The notes beneath the pieces are model-generated. The model saw nothing but the letters and a program-made list of their open reading frames with translations. It ran no database searches and had not been told where the DNA came from. From assembly GCF_000756815.1 (NCBI RefSeq), contig NZ_CCVW01000001.1, positions 1,106,001-1,170,000 on the forward strand: DNA of 64,000 bases, given 5' to 3'. A program made the translations under genes and the position numbers. This stretch comes from Legionella massiliensis (GTDB taxonomy: Bacteria; Pseudomonadota; Gammaproteobacteria; Legionellales; Legionellaceae). Shown here in pieces: positions 33,273 through 42,683 of the stretch. Position 1 is the first letter of the stretch; each line of letters opens with the position of its first letter.

Positions 33273-33304
33273 TCCGCTGCTCTGACCAACTGAGCTATGG
33301 GCCC
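33228..33304 (-). tRNA. tRNA with CAT anticodon (Ile2 more likely than elongator Met)
   Basis: The minus strand from 33304 reads GGGCCCATAGCTCAG and so on, ending with encoded CCA at 33228. The acceptor stem GGGCCCA pairs with TGGGCCC, the anticodon loop is CTCATAA, giving CAT, and the T-arm has GGTTCAAGTCC. Acceptor bases C4-G69 and C5-G68 match the TilS lysidine recognition pattern of tRNA-Ile2. The D-loop and variable loop also resemble Ile2. It could instead be tRNA-Met. The ICE apparently uses its 3' end as integration site. Confidence 0.88.
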
Positions 33305-33363
33305 GAAGAGATGACATTGTAATGGTTCGTGAGGGGGATTGCTACAAAAATTTTTGTTTTTTA

Positions 33364-33387
33364 TGAGACAGGCGTTAGCCTGTCTCA
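33364..33387. terminator. Hairpin between tRNA and rpoD
   Basis: TGAGACAGGC and GCCTGTCTCA form a perfect 10-bp stem with a GTTA loop, 13 bp beyond the rpoD stop codon. The flanking T-rich tracts lie on the plus strand, so as an intrinsic terminator it fits better for rightward transcripts. Its place after rpoD also suggests a role at the end of that operon. Confidence 0.5.
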
Positions 33388-33399
33388 GTTCTTTTGGGG

Positions 33400-35286
33400 T
33401 TAGCTGTCATCGCCTTCTAGGAAGCTGCGCAGCTTTTCTGAGCGGGAGGGGTGGCGGAGTTTGCGTAGAGCTTTTGCTTCGATTTGGCGGATTCGCTCTC
33501 GGGTTACGTCGAACTGTTTGCCTACTTCTTCTAGAGTGTGGTCGGTGTTCATCTCTATACCGAAGCGCATGCGTAATACTTTGGCTTCCCTTGGTGTTAG
33601 TGTTTCTAATATTTCTAGGGTTGCTTCGCGTAGGCCTTCGGCGGTTGCTCTGTCGATTGGTGATTCGATGTTGTTATCTTCAATAAAGTCGCCTAAATGA
33701 GAATCGTCATCGTCACCTACAGGGGTTTCCATGGAGATGGGTTCTTTTGCAATTTTTAGAACCTTGCGTATCTTGTCTTCACTTAGCTCCATCTTTTCTG
33801 CTAATTCTTCAGGCGTTGCTTCTCTTCCTGTTTCTTGCAGAATTTGGCGTGAAATACGATTGAGTTTGTTGATTGTCTCAATCATATGAACTGGGATACG
33901 AATAGTTCTTGCCTGATCAGCAATTGAGCGGGTTATTGCTTGTCGAATCCACCAGGTGGCGTAGGTTGAAAACTTATAGCCGCGTCGGTATTCAAACTTG
34001 TCTACTGCTTTCATCAAACCGATGTTACCTTCCTGAATTAAATCAAGGAATTGTAAGCCACGGTTTGTGTATTTTTTGGCAATAGAAATAACCAAGCGGA
34101 GGTTTGCTTCGACCATTTCTTTTTTAGCTCGTCTTGCCTTTGCTTCACCAATAGACATTTTACGATTTATGTCTTTGATTTCGCTGATTGTCAGGCCATA
34201 TTCTTCTTCAAATGAAGCCAGTCTTGCTTGTAGGCGTCTGATCTCATCGGTGAATTCTTCAATACGAACCATATCTAGCTTTTTCGCATGTTTCTGAATC
34301 AAATCATCTAACCAATTCAGATCAGTCTCTTGGCCTGGGAAGGTATCGATAAAGAGCTTGCGGGGAATACGGGCTTTTTCAATGCAGAGTCGCATGATAG
34401 AGCGCTCAAATTCACGAATATGATTTCTTAATTGACGGAAATGGCGTGTCAGTCGGTCAACCTGTCTTGAGGTTAATTTCAGTTTGAGGAAAGAGTCTGA
34501 CATGACATCCAAGAACTCTATTGTTTTGCTATTGCTACGGCCATGTTCTTTTAAGGCCTTCATGGCATTATCAAAATTGCTGCGCAGTTCATCGAAATAA
34601 ATTTTCGCTTGTTCAGGATTTGGACCGTCATCGGCTTCGCTTATGCCGCCGCCTTCGCCATCCTCATCTTCATCGTCAACAGCAAGTATTTCTTCTACGA
34701 TTAACTCATCCTGTTGGGCTTCTTCGAGCATAGAACCGATGTTTGCAGGCGGTGCTTCTTCCTCAGAATCAGCAAATCCACTGATGATTTCGCTTAGCCG
34801 CATCTCTTCTGTTGCGACACGTTCGTAATCTTCTAGGACTAACTGGACAGTTTCAGGATAATGTGCCAATGCTTTAAGAACTTGATAAATACCTTCTTCA
34901 ATGCGTTTGGCAATGCGAATCTCGCCTTCGCGAGTTAGGAGCTCAACAGTTCCCATTTCGCGCATGTACATACGAACAGGATCCGTCGTGCGTCCGGTTT
35001 CTTTATCCACAGAAGCAAGAACAGCGGCAGCTTCTTCGACGTCTTCTGGTACTTCTTCAGTGTTTCCGAGTAGAGCTAATTCATCATCACTCGGCGGCAT
35101 TTCGAATACCTTGATGTTCATACCCTCTAACATGGAGATGATAACGTCAAAGTGTTCTGTATCGACAATGTTGGGTAACAGGTCGTTAATCTGGGCATAA
35201 GTAAGGTAGTTTTGTTCTTTACCCAAACTGATGACTTTGGTGATTTGCGAGCGCTGCTGTTCTTGATCATTCATGGTCATAGGCAC
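33400..35286 (-). CDS. rpoD: RNA polymerase sigma factor RpoD (sigma-70)
   Basis: The 628-residue principal sigma factor has the full sigma-70 plan. Region 1.1 is acidic, region 1.2 shows [20 protein letters not shown], and there is a long acidic non-conserved region ([11 protein letters not shown]). Region 2 has [40 protein letters not shown] and [20 protein letters not shown]. Region 4 ends with [20 protein letters not shown] and [19 protein letters not shown]. It directs RNA polymerase to housekeeping promoters. It is the last gene of the rpsU-yqeY-dnaG-rpoD macromolecular-synthesis operon, about 83 bp after dnaG. Confidence 0.97.
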   Translation of the reverse strand: MPMTMNDQEQQRSQITKVISLGKEQNYLTYAQINDLLPNIVDTEHFDVIISMLEGMNIKVFEMPPSDDELALLGNTEEVPEDVEEAAAVLASVDKETGRTTDPVRMYMREMGTVELLTREGEIRIAKRIEEGIYQVLKALAHYPETVQLVLEDYERVATEEMRLSEIISGFADSEEEAPPANIGSMLEEAQQDELIVEEILAVDDEDEDGEGGGISEADDGPNPEQAKIYFDELRSNFDNAMKALKEHGRSNSKTIEFLDVMSDSFLKLKLTSRQVDRLTRHFRQLRNHIREFERSIMRLCIEKARIPRKLFIDTFPGQETDLNWLDDLIQKHAKKLDMVRIEEFTDEIRRLQARLASFEEEYGLTISEIKDINRKMSIGEAKARRAKKEMVEANLRLVISIAKKYTNRGLQFLDLIQEGNIGLMKAVDKFEYRRGYKFSTYATWWIRQAITRSIADQARTIRIPVHMIETINKLNRISRQILQETGREATPEELAEKMELSEDKIRKVLKIAKEPISMETPVGDDDDSHLGDFIEDNNIESPIDRATAEGLREATLEILETLTPREAKVLRMRFGIEMNTDHTLEEVGKQFDVTRERIRQIEAKALRKLRHPSRSEKLRSFLEGDDS

Positions 35287-35368
35287 TTAATAAGATGAGT
35301 GATTAATAAGGTACAAAAAAGGGTTTGATTATAAACCCGCCATCGCAAACTTGCCAGCATCTTATGCG

Positions 35369-37105
35369 TTAATTTTTATCATGAGCATTAAGATGCCGTT
35401 GTTTCATCATTTCTTGTAACATATGTCTTTCAGAAACAGTTAAGCCCTGATTTCGAGATTTTGCAAGATATTGGTTAATTTTATTTTCTAAATTTTGTTT
35501 TTGTAAAAATAAAATGATGTCTGTAAATTTTTTTACTAGCTCTTCTTCAGGCTCTTGATGTTCCCATCCAGCTAGTTTCCCCAGGGCTGTAAAATAAGAT
35601 GTATCTCGCCAGGCTTCAATAAGTGTTGCTGTGTTTGCTTCAGGAGATTTTTCAACCTGGGATAAAAGTTTCTGTAGGACTTCCTGTTCTTTACTATCTA
35701 GAGAGCTAATGTCTATTTTATCTTGGCATGCCTTAAAAATTTCGGGGTTTTGAATAAGTAGGGCAATCGCTAAACGAATAGGGGAGTTCGTAATTTTCTT
35801 GCTGCTTTCCTCAGCTTTGATGGCCAAATTATCATTGATAATTTGCAGAATGCGGTAATTTTCGATATGCGTCATGCGTGATAGTTCGTTTAATAACAAT
35901 TGCTTGTATGGGCCATCTTGCATTTTTAAAAGATAGGGTTTTGCCGCATTGATTAATTGGCTTTTGCCGGCATGACTGAAGGTGTCTATCTCCTTAGCAA
36001 TTGTGTCGAGAAAAAAACGGTTCAAGGGGGTGGCATTTTCTAAGCGAAGCTTGAAATTTTCACTGCCTTCAGCTCTGACAAGGCTATCTGGGTCATGTTC
36101 TTCCGGTAGAAAAATAAACCCGGCATCAAGACCTGAATTTAATTCAGGCAAGCAACTTTCTAAGGCGCGCCAAGCGGCTTGCCGCCCCGCAGCGTCGCCA
36201 TCAAAACAAAAAATTAACCGTTTGCTGTGTTTCGATAGCAGTTGAATATGGTAGCTACTTGTTGCGGTACCAAGGGTGGCTACAGCGTTGCGAATTCCGT
36301 GTTGGGCTAGGGCGATGACATCCATATAGCCTTCAACAATGACGAAGTTAGAGATGGCAGTTTGCTGTTGCAGAATTTGGTGTAAACCGTAGAGTTCGCG
36401 GCTCTTTTGAAAAATAGCTGTTTCAGGCGAATTGAGGTACTTGGGTTTTTGCTCATTATCAAGAACCCGGCCACCGAAGCCGATTATTCGTCCATGGCGA
36501 TCATGGATAGGAAACATTACGCGGTGGCGGTAGCGATCATAAGTTTTACCATCATCTTTTTGGATGAGCATCCCGGTTGCAATAAGCTCATTGCGGTTTG
36601 CTCTGAATTTTGCTTCCAGAGTCTGCCAACCTGAGGGGGCATATCCTAGTTGATATAATTTGGCGATTTCCCCGCTAAGACCGCGTTGACGCAAATAATC
36701 AATAGCAGCCTGGCCATTAGTTTTTAGTGTTTGTTGGTAGAATTGACTGACTCGAGTGAGTAATTGGTAGAGGCTTAGCGATTGTTGGTTTTTCTCAGCC
36801 TTGCCATCTTTTGGCACTTGCATGCCTAATCTAGCGGCCAAGGTCTCTACTGCGTCAGTAAAACCTTGATTCAAATAACTCATAACAAAGCTAATAGCAT
36901 TACCGCTGGCACCACAGCCAAAGCAATGATAAAACTGTTTTTTTGCAACGACATTGAAGGAGGGTGTTTTTTCGCTGTGAAAAGGGCAACAAGCGATAAA
37001 GCTGTTTCCTCGTTTTTTCAGGGGGACATAGCTATCGACTAGCTCGACAAGATCAGTACGGCTAAGCAGTTCGTCAAGGAACGGCTGCGGAATTAAGCCT
37101 GACAT
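35369..37105 (-). CDS. dnaG: DNA primase DnaG
   Basis: The 578-residue primase makes RNA primers at the replication fork. The N-terminal zinc finger is CCPFHSEKTPSFNV with FYHCFGCGASGNAI. The TOPRIM core follows, with VIVEGYMDVIALAQHGIRNA, SKRLIFCFDGDAAGRQAAWR and PEEHDPDSLVRAEG. The C-terminal helical part (about 440-578) binds DnaB. It is 9 bp from the yqeY gene and belongs to the macromolecular-synthesis operon. Length is near the family norm. Confidence 0.96.
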   Translation of the reverse strand: MSGLIPQPFLDELLSRTDLVELVDSYVPLKKRGNSFIACCPFHSEKTPSFNVVAKKQFYHCFGCGASGNAISFVMSYLNQGFTDAVETLAARLGMQVPKDGKAEKNQQSLSLYQLLTRVSQFYQQTLKTNGQAAIDYLRQRGLSGEIAKLYQLGYAPSGWQTLEAKFRANRNELIATGMLIQKDDGKTYDRYRHRVMFPIHDRHGRIIGFGGRVLDNEQKPKYLNSPETAIFQKSRELYGLHQILQQQTAISNFVIVEGYMDVIALAQHGIRNAVATLGTATSSYHIQLLSKHSKRLIFCFDGDAAGRQAAWRALESCLPELNSGLDAGFIFLPEEHDPDSLVRAEGSENFKLRLENATPLNRFFLDTIAKEIDTFSHAGKSQLINAAKPYLLKMQDGPYKQLLLNELSRMTHIENYRILQIINDNLAIKAEESSKKITNSPIRLAIALLIQNPEIFKACQDKIDISSLDSKEQEVLQKLLSQVEKSPEANTATLIEAWRDTSYFTALGKLAGWEHQEPEEELVKKFTDIILFLQKQNLENKINQYLAKSRNQGLTVSERHMLQEMMKQRHLNAHDKN

Positions 37106-37114
37106 GATCGATGC

Positions 37115-37558
37115 TTAACTCAACTTAGCCTTTATTAACGAACTCACTTTGCTCATATCTGCTCTGCCTTGTAATTGTGGCTTTAGCAAGGCCATAACCT
37201 TACCCATATCACTCATTTTTTCGGCGCCGACCTCAGCAATTGCTTTACTAATTAGGGTTTCGATTTCTGCTTCGGATAGGGGTTCAGGCAAATACTGGCT
37301 GATGATGTCTAATTCAAACTGCTCTTGAGCAACTAGATCGTCGCGTCCTGCAGCTTGAAACTGAGCTATGGATTCTTTACGCTGTTTCGAGAGTTTATCG
37401 AGGATAACGAGCATACGCTCTTCATCGACCTCGATACGCTCATCAACTTCGACTTGCTTGACTGCAGCAGTAACAAGACGTAGGGTATCCAGTTTCATTT
37501 TATCTCTGGCACGCATGGCGTCCTTTAAGTCATTACTGATGCGGTCTTTAATAGTCAT
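37115..37558 (-). CDS. yqeY: GatB/YqeY domain protein
   Basis: The 147-residue protein consists of a YqeY domain: MTIKDRISNDLKDAMRARDK, LVTAAVKQVEVDERIEVDEE and LPEPLSEAEIETLISKAI, with DMGKVMALLKPQLQGRAD near the end. The domain is shared with the tail of GatB, where it binds tRNA, but the job of the free-standing form is unknown. It often sits between rpsU and dnaG, as here, with a 2-bp gap to rpsU. Confidence 0.92.
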   Translation of the reverse strand: MTIKDRISNDLKDAMRARDKMKLDTLRLVTAAVKQVEVDERIEVDEERMLVILDKLSKQRKESIAQFQAAGRDDLVAQEQFELDIISQYLPEPLSEAEIETLISKAIAEVGAEKMSDMGKVMALLKPQLQGRADMSKVSSLIKAKLS

Positions 37559-37560
37559 AA

Positions 37561-37788
37561 TTACTTGCGTCTGTGTTTTAAGCCACGGCGGCTGGAGGTA
37601 TCACGAGAAATCTTCTTAAGATGACGTTTTACAGCAGCAGCTTGCTTGCGCTTACGCTCAGCAGTTGGTTTTTCATAAAATTCGCGACGACGTAACTCAG
37701 TTAGAATTCCTGCTTTTTCACAGGATCGTTTGAAACGACGTAGTGCGTATTCAGGATTTTCGCCCTCTTTCACACGAACGGTAGGCAT
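37561..37788 (-). CDS. rpsU: 30S ribosomal protein S21
   Basis: The 75-residue basic protein has the S21 pattern [39 protein letters not shown] and [20 protein letters not shown]. It is the first gene of the rpsU-yqeY-dnaG-rpoD operon. The operon promoter must lie in the 183 bp before tsaD on the other strand; I do not see a clear box for it. Confidence 0.96.
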   Translation of the reverse strand: MPTVRVKEGENPEYALRRFKRSCEKAGILTELRRREFYEKPTAERKRKQAAAVKRHLKKISRDTSSRRGLKHRRK

Positions 37789-37912
37789 TAACTATTCCTC
37801 TGGTTTAATTGAACACAATAGGTTGGCAATTCTAGTGCCAGTTGTCTTCGGCGTCAAGTGTCTTTGCAGACAAGTTATTTTTGATAACGAATAATTTGCA
37901 TAAGGCCGCGAT

Positions 37913-37941
37913 TTTAAGGTTTTTTGTACCTCATGTATAAT
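37913..37941 (+). promoter_or_regulatory. tsaD: Candidate tsaD promoter
   Basis: A perfect -10 box TATAAT at 37936-37941 is preceded by TG, with no strong -35 sequence 17 bp upstream (TTAAGG-like). It lies 31 bp before the tsaD start and on the right strand. Confidence 0.5.
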
Positions 37942-37971
37942 TCACAGACATTTTTCGTATCTGGAGCATTA

Positions 37972-38988
37972 ATGCTTGTTTTAGGAATTGAATCCTCATG
38001 TGATGAAACTGGAATTGCTATCTATGATTCCGAAAAGGGTATCATTGCACATGCACTTCATTCTCAGGTGGCAACCCACCAGCGCTATGGGGGGGTGGTG
38101 CCTGAGCTGGCTTCTCGTGATCATGTTAAGTACTTGGTTCCCTTAGTTGATGAGGCTTTGCAACAGGCTGGGATCGCCAAAACTGCTATTGATGCTATTG
38201 CTTACACAGCAGGACCTGGTTTAGTGGGGGCTTTATTAACCGGTGCTTGTTTTGCCAAAAGTCTTGCTCTCGGGCTTAATATACCTGCTTTAGCTATACA
38301 TCACCTTGAAGCGCATCTGCTTGCTGCCAAGCTCGACTCAGCACAATTGGATTTCCCCTTTCTGGTTTTGCTGGTATCCGGTGGCCATACGCAGTTAATC
38401 GAGGCAAGCGCTTTAGGTGAATATGAGCTATTAGGGGATACCTTGGATGATGCTGTGGGTGAAGCTTTTGATAAGACTGCAAAATTAATGGGGCTACCTT
38501 ATCCAGGGGGCGCAATCCTCGCCGAACTTGCTGATCAATGTTCCATGGACGAAGGGTCGTTGGCTCCTTTTCCTCGCCCGATGACAGACAGACCCGGTTT
38601 GGATTTTAGTTTTAGCGGGCTGAAAACCCATGCCTTAACAACCTGGAATAATAGTGAGAAAGATACGAAGGCGCGTGCTGCTATTGCTAAGGTTTTTCAG
38701 GAGGCGGTTGTTGATACGCTCCTAATTAAATGTAAGCGTGCTTTGAAGCAAACTGGTAATCGTCGATTAGTTGTCGCTGGTGGGGTCGGGGCAAATCGCA
38801 AGTTACGTGCTTTGTTGACAACTTTAATGAATGATTTAAATGGAGATGTGTATTTTCCTAGAACGGAATATTGCACTGACAATGGGGCTATGGTTGCCTA
38901 TGCGGGATATTTGCGATTAATGCAGGGAAATAGGGATGATAGTCAATCAATCGAAGTAAAAGCGCGTTGGCCTTTGATTGGGGAGTAA
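37972..38988 (+). CDS. tsaD: tRNA threonylcarbamoyladenosine biosynthesis protein TsaD
   Basis: Start is ATG 37972, with GGAG about 8 bases upstream. An upstream in-frame ATG at 37924 would add 16 residues that do not resemble TsaD. The 338-residue protein shows the ASKHA nucleotide-binding pattern with [47 protein letters not shown] (metal-binding His), [13 protein letters not shown] and [12 protein letters not shown]. It makes t6A37 in tRNAs reading ANN codons, with TsaB and TsaE. It also needs threonylcarbamoyl-AMP, which the Sua5 protein at 61731-62693 makes. Confidence 0.96.
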   Translation: MLVLGIESSCDETGIAIYDSEKGIIAHALHSQVATHQRYGGVVPELASRDHVKYLVPLVDEALQQAGIAKTAIDAIAYTAGPGLVGALLTGACFAKSLALGLNIPALAIHHLEAHLLAAKLDSAQLDFPFLVLLVSGGHTQLIEASALGEYELLGDTLDDAVGEAFDKTAKLMGLPYPGGAILAELADQCSMDEGSLAPFPRPMTDRPGLDFSFSGLKTHALTTWNNSEKDTKARAAIAKVFQEAVVDTLLIKCKRALKQTGNRRLVVAGGVGANRKLRALLTTLMNDLNGDVYFPRTEYCTDNGAMVAYAGYLRLMQGNRDDSQSIEVKARWPLIGE

Positions 38989-38991
38989 GAG

Positions 38992-39023
38992 AAGTCCATT
39001 CTCCCACAAGAGAGAATGGACTT
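38992..39023 (+). terminator. Intrinsic terminator after tsaD
   Basis: AAGTCCATTCTC and GAGAATGGACTT form a 12-bp perfect stem with an 8-base loop, followed by GTTGTTT. It separates tsaD from the converging plsY gene, so both transcripts may stop here. Confidence 0.8.
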
Positions 39024-39028
39024 GTTGT

Positions 39029-39736
39029 TTAGGTCTCTTTATTCTCGGTCTCTTTTGCTTCATCAGCTTGTTCTTCTGTTGCTGGTGATACAACTCGTGT
39101 TGGTTCAGTAAGCACCGCGTTAATTTCTTCATTAAGGTTATGGCTGGCTTTGATCTTAGGTTCTTCCCCATCGATCAAGCGGGTTATGTTGTTACGATGT
39201 TGGTATATAACTAGTAGAGTAATAAAAAATAATGGTGGGAAAATCTCCAAATGGCCTATTGCAAGCATCGCATAGATGGGAGCAAGGATGATCGAAACGA
39301 TCGATGCCAGCGATGAGTAACGTGTGAAATTTGCTACCAAAAGCCAGGTTGCAATAACCATAACGCCAAGAATGAAGTTCACGCCTAATAAGGCGCCCAG
39401 GGCTGTAGCGACCCCTTTTCCGCCGTGAAAACGAAAGAAAACAGGATACATATGACCTATAACTGCGGCGAGGGCGGTGAAGCATATTGCAACATGGTCA
39501 GCGCCAAGTATTTTCGCTAGTAAAACTGGGAGCAAGCCTTTGAGCATATCCCCGAGCAAGACTATAGCTGCGTATTTCTTACCAGCAAGACGTAGAACAT
39601 TAGTAGCCCCTGGATTTTTTGAGCCCTCAGTACGTGGGTCAGGGAGGGAGAAGAGTTGACTGACAATTACGGCGGAGCAAACTGAGCCAAATAAATAACC
39701 AACAACTATCACGAATGTGTATAACAGGGCTGTCAT
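39029..39736 (-). CDS. plsY: Glycerol-3-phosphate acyltransferase PlsY
   Basis: Start is ATG 39736 (MTALLYTFVIVVGYLFGSV), with GGAGG about 8 bases upstream; a longer open frame to 39820 is not supported. The 235 residues include five or more membrane segments and the PlsY signatures SKNPGATNVLRLAGKKYA and FRFHGGKGVATALGALLGV. It transfers acyl from acyl-phosphate to glycerol-3-phosphate, the first step in phospholipid synthesis. The C-terminal ~45 residues (after RLIDGEEPKIK) are an acidic, Glu/Thr-rich tail that is unusual for the family. Confidence 0.93.
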   Translation of the reverse strand: MTALLYTFVIVVGYLFGSVCSAVIVSQLFSLPDPRTEGSKNPGATNVLRLAGKKYAAIVLLGDMLKGLLPVLLAKILGADHVAICFTALAAVIGHMYPVFFRFHGGKGVATALGALLGVNFILGVMVIATWLLVANFTRYSSLASIVSIILAPIYAMLAIGHLEIFPPLFFITLLVIYQHRNNITRLIDGEEPKIKASHNLNEEINAVLTEPTRVVSPATEEQADEAKETENKET

Positions 39737-39831
39737 TAGGTGCCTCCAAGCGCAGGGATGAGTTCTGATTAGACTTAGAATCTTATTATCAAGTAAAGCA
39801 GGTTGCTTGTGAAGCATCAATCCGAAAATTG

Positions 39832-40965
39832 CTACTCGGGGAGGAACATCGCTTGTAAATTATTGGTATAACGACGGCCAAGCGCTGTAATTTGCCAGTT
39901 TGACTCAGTCATGGTTATAAGGCCAGTTTGCTCTGCCTTAGCTAATAATGGTTTTAAATTGTCAAAAGGAAGGCCGGTGCGCTCTTGGAATAAACTATTG
40001 TCAATGGCTTGTTCTAAACGACTGGCATTTAGCATGAATTCAAAAATCAGCGAGTCTGTACTAACTTGTTCACTCGCGGCCATGAAAGATTTGTCTGGGC
40101 TTAAATAATCATTAGGTTGGCGTTGTTTACGAGTGCGGACGATTTGACCATTTTCACAGGTTATTTTGCCATGGGCACCAGCACCAATGCCGTAATAATC
40201 ACCAAAGAGCCAATAATTCAGGTTATGGCGGGCGGGTTTGTTGGCTTTACAAAAAGCAGAGATTTCATAGCGTTGATAACCCTTGGCCGTTAAATTCGCT
40301 AAACCTTGCTCCTCTAAGAGACAAACTACTTCCTCGTCCGGTAAGCTGGGTTGTTGCTTATAGAAAACCGTGTTTGGCTCAATAGTAAGCTGATACCAGG
40401 ATAGATGTTCGGGGTTATGGGATAGTGCGGTGTTTAAGTCTTCGAGGCCTTGCTCAATGGATTGTTCAGGCAAACTGTGCATGATATCGATATTAATATT
40501 GTCGAAACCTGCTCGCCTTGCGGTTTCAATTGCTTTGTGTGCCTGTTTATCGTCATGAATACGTCCCAAGGCTTTTAAATGATTAGCGTTGAAGCTTTGT
40601 ATCCCTAAGGACAATCGGTTAATGCCGAGTTGACGGTAATCATTAAAACGTTGTTGTTCAATCGTTCCTGGATTTGCCTCGAGAGTGATTTCGATATCAC
40701 TTGTAAAAGGAACAAGCTTTTGTAATTGTGCGAATAAGGATTCATAAGCCTGTGCTGAAAATAAGCTGGGTGTGCCACCACCGATAAATATTGTATTGAT
40801 TTCACGCACAGAAAATTGAGCCAAATCCGCTTTAAAATCTGCGATTAAGGCGGAGACATAATTTTCTTCCGGTAAGTTATCGGGGCTTTTATGAGAATTA
40901 AAATCACAATAGGGGCATTTGCGAATGCACCAGGGAATATGGATATATAAAGAGGTAGCTAACAT
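39832..40965 (-). CDS. hemW: Heme chaperone HemW (radical SAM)
   Basis: The 377-residue protein has the radical SAM cluster motif CIRKCPYCDF and the HemN/W signature IFIGGGTPSLF. SAM-binding segments follow (EANPGTIEQQRFNDYRQLGI and NRLSLGIQSFN). ALGRIHDDKQAHKAIETARR and WYQLTIEPNTVFYKQQP support HemW rather than HemN. HemW binds heme and passes it to membrane proteins. It lies between plsY and the divergent nudE gene. Confidence 0.95.
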   Translation of the reverse strand: MLATSLYIHIPWCIRKCPYCDFNSHKSPDNLPEENYVSALIADFKADLAQFSVREINTIFIGGGTPSLFSAQAYESLFAQLQKLVPFTSDIEITLEANPGTIEQQRFNDYRQLGINRLSLGIQSFNANHLKALGRIHDDKQAHKAIETARRAGFDNINIDIMHSLPEQSIEQGLEDLNTALSHNPEHLSWYQLTIEPNTVFYKQQPSLPDEEVVCLLEEQGLANLTAKGYQRYEISAFCKANKPARHNLNYWLFGDYYGIGAGAHGKITCENGQIVRTRKQRQPNDYLSPDKSFMAASEQVSTDSLIFEFMLNASRLEQAIDNSLFQERTGLPFDNLKPLLAKAEQTGLITMTESNWQITALGRRYTNNLQAMFLPE

Positions 40966-41045
40966 CGTTTTTTAAATCAGGCTGGCTTGTTCAAAGGCAC
41001 AATAGTATCATAATTCGCTGTTACTATTTAAGATGGATTCCTAGG

Positions 41046-41603
41046 ATGCGTGAAAAACCGGTTTGTCATAAAAAAACGGTTATTGCAAAGTCAATGCTGT
41101 TCACTATCGAGCAAATGCATCTTCGGTTCTCAAATGGTGCAGAGCGGATTTATGAGCGTATTCGTAGTCATGGCCACGGTGCAGTACTAATTGTTGCCCT
41201 GACAGCAAGTGAGTCCTTGCTTCTAGTGCGTGAATACGCTGCAGGTACAGACTCTTACGAACTTGGTTTCCCCAAGGGATTAATTGATAAAGGCGAGTCT
41301 GTATTTGAGGCAGCGAATAGAGAGTTGCGCGAAGAAGCTGGCTTAGCGGCAAAACGTTTTGATAAGCTTAAATGTCTGACTTTAGCACCGGGGTATTTTG
41401 GAGCCCGTATTGAAGTTGTTGTGGCCAGGGATTTATATCCTTCTCCTTTACCAGGCGATGAACCAGAAGCGCCTGAAGTAGTGGAATGGCCTTTATATGC
41501 CTATAATGAATTGCTGGAACGTCCTGATTTTTCTGAAGCGCGCAGTATTGCTGCGCTTTTATTAGTTAAACAATGGTTAGAAGAGGAAGTAAATAATGAA
41601 TAA
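41046..41603 (+). CDS. nudE: ADP compounds hydrolase NudE
   Basis: The 185-residue protein has a Nudix box: [20 protein letters not shown] and [12 protein letters not shown], with the usual REUXEEXGU part. The second signature is [20 protein letters not shown], which is typical of NudE. It hydrolyses ADP-ribose, NADH and Ap3A. It overlaps mdh by 8 bp (41596-41603), so the two are coupled. Confidence 0.92.
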   Translation: MREKPVCHKKTVIAKSMLFTIEQMHLRFSNGAERIYERIRSHGHGAVLIVALTASESLLLVREYAAGTDSYELGFPKGLIDKGESVFEAANRELREEAGLAAKRFDKLKCLTLAPGYFGARIEVVVARDLYPSPLPGDEPEAPEVVEWPLYAYNELLERPDFSEARSIAALLLVKQWLEEEVNNE

Positions 41604-42588
41604 GCGAGTGAGAGTAGCTGTCACAGGTGCTGCAGGGCAAATTGGTTATGCTTTGCTGTTTAGGATCGCCTCTGGTCAAATGTTCGGCCCAAATACCGAA
41701 GTCGAACTACAATTACTGGAGTTAGAGCAAGCTTTACCTGCTCTTGAAGGCGTTGCGATGGAATTGGATGATTGTGCTTTCCCCTTACTGAAGAATATCG
41801 TTTGTACTTCTAGCCTTGACCAAGCAATGGATAGAGTTAATTGGGCCTTATTAGTAGGTTCAGTTCCCCGTAAGCAGGGAATGGAGCGTTCTGATTTACT
41901 TAAAGTAAATGGCGGAATTTTCACCAAGCAAGGGCAGGCAATCAGTGATAATGCTGCTGATGATGTTCGTGTTTTTGTTGTTGGAAATCCTTGCAATACC
42001 AATTGCCTGATTGCCATGAATAACGCTAAAGATGTACCTAATGATCGCTTTTATGCAATGACCACGCTGGATGAGCTGCGCGCTCGTACTCAATTGGCCA
42101 AAAAAGCAGGTGTTGATGTGACCAATGTTAGTCAAATGACAATTTGGGGTAACCATTCATCCACACAGTATCCTGACTTTTATAATGCAAAAATCAATGG
42201 TTTCTCAGCAGCGACAGTGATTGATGATGAAGCTTGGTTAAAGGATACCTTTGTGACCACAGTCCAACAACGCGGTGCTGCAATTCTTAAGGCGCGTGGC
42301 CTGTCTTCTGCTGCTTCTGCGGCGAATGCAATCATTCATGGCGTTAGCAATCTAATTACTGATACTCCTGCTATGGAATCATTCTCCGTATGCCGCAACT
42401 CTGAAGGCGAATATGGTGTTGATGAGGGCTTGATTTTCTCCTTCCCATGCCGCCGTGAACATAATGAAGTTCGAGTTGTTGAAGATCTGACATTTAATGA
42501 CTATGGCAGAGAAAAATTCAATCTAACCTTAGATGAATTGCGCCAAGAGCGTGATGCGGTAAAAGAGATGGGTCTTTTGGGAGACTAA
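41596..42588 (+). CDS. mdh: Malate dehydrogenase
   Basis: The 330-residue enzyme interconverts malate and oxaloacetate with NAD. It has the Rossmann motif [53 protein letters not shown] and the active-site region [16 protein letters not shown], with the catalytic His in GNHS. It is of the cytosolic (MDH type 2) class rather than the E. coli type. It is followed by a perfect terminator hairpin. Confidence 0.97.
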   Translation: MNKRVRVAVTGAAGQIGYALLFRIASGQMFGPNTEVELQLLELEQALPALEGVAMELDDCAFPLLKNIVCTSSLDQAMDRVNWALLVGSVPRKQGMERSDLLKVNGGIFTKQGQAISDNAADDVRVFVVGNPCNTNCLIAMNNAKDVPNDRFYAMTTLDELRARTQLAKKAGVDVTNVSQMTIWGNHSSTQYPDFYNAKINGFSAATVIDDEAWLKDTFVTTVQQRGAAILKARGLSSAASAANAIIHGVSNLITDTPAMESFSVCRNSEGEYGVDEGLIFSFPCRREHNEVRVVEDLTFNDYGREKFNLTLDELRQERDAVKEMGLLGD

Positions 42589-42597
42589 GAGTAGATA

Positions 42598-42626
42598 GGT
42601 AACCATTCGGCAGAATGGTTACCTTT
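42598..42626 (+). terminator. Intrinsic terminator after mdh
   Basis: GGTAACCATTC and GAATGGTTACC form a perfect 11-bp stem with a GGCA loop, followed by TTTAG. It lies 10 bp after the mdh stop. A spurious ATG for the next gene at 42615 falls within this hairpin. Confidence 0.88.
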
Positions 42627-42683
42627 AGTAAAAAGATAAATTTTTGCCATACTTTAAGTGATTTTTCTTTTAGGGACGAAATA

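Noticed and set aside
37924-37971. Upstream ATG for tsaD at 37924
   Set aside because: The extra residues do not match TsaD and the segment contains the -10 box.
42615-42683. Upstream ATG for the DUF4349 gene at 42615
   Set aside because: It lies in the mdh terminator hairpin; ATG 42684 has an RBS.
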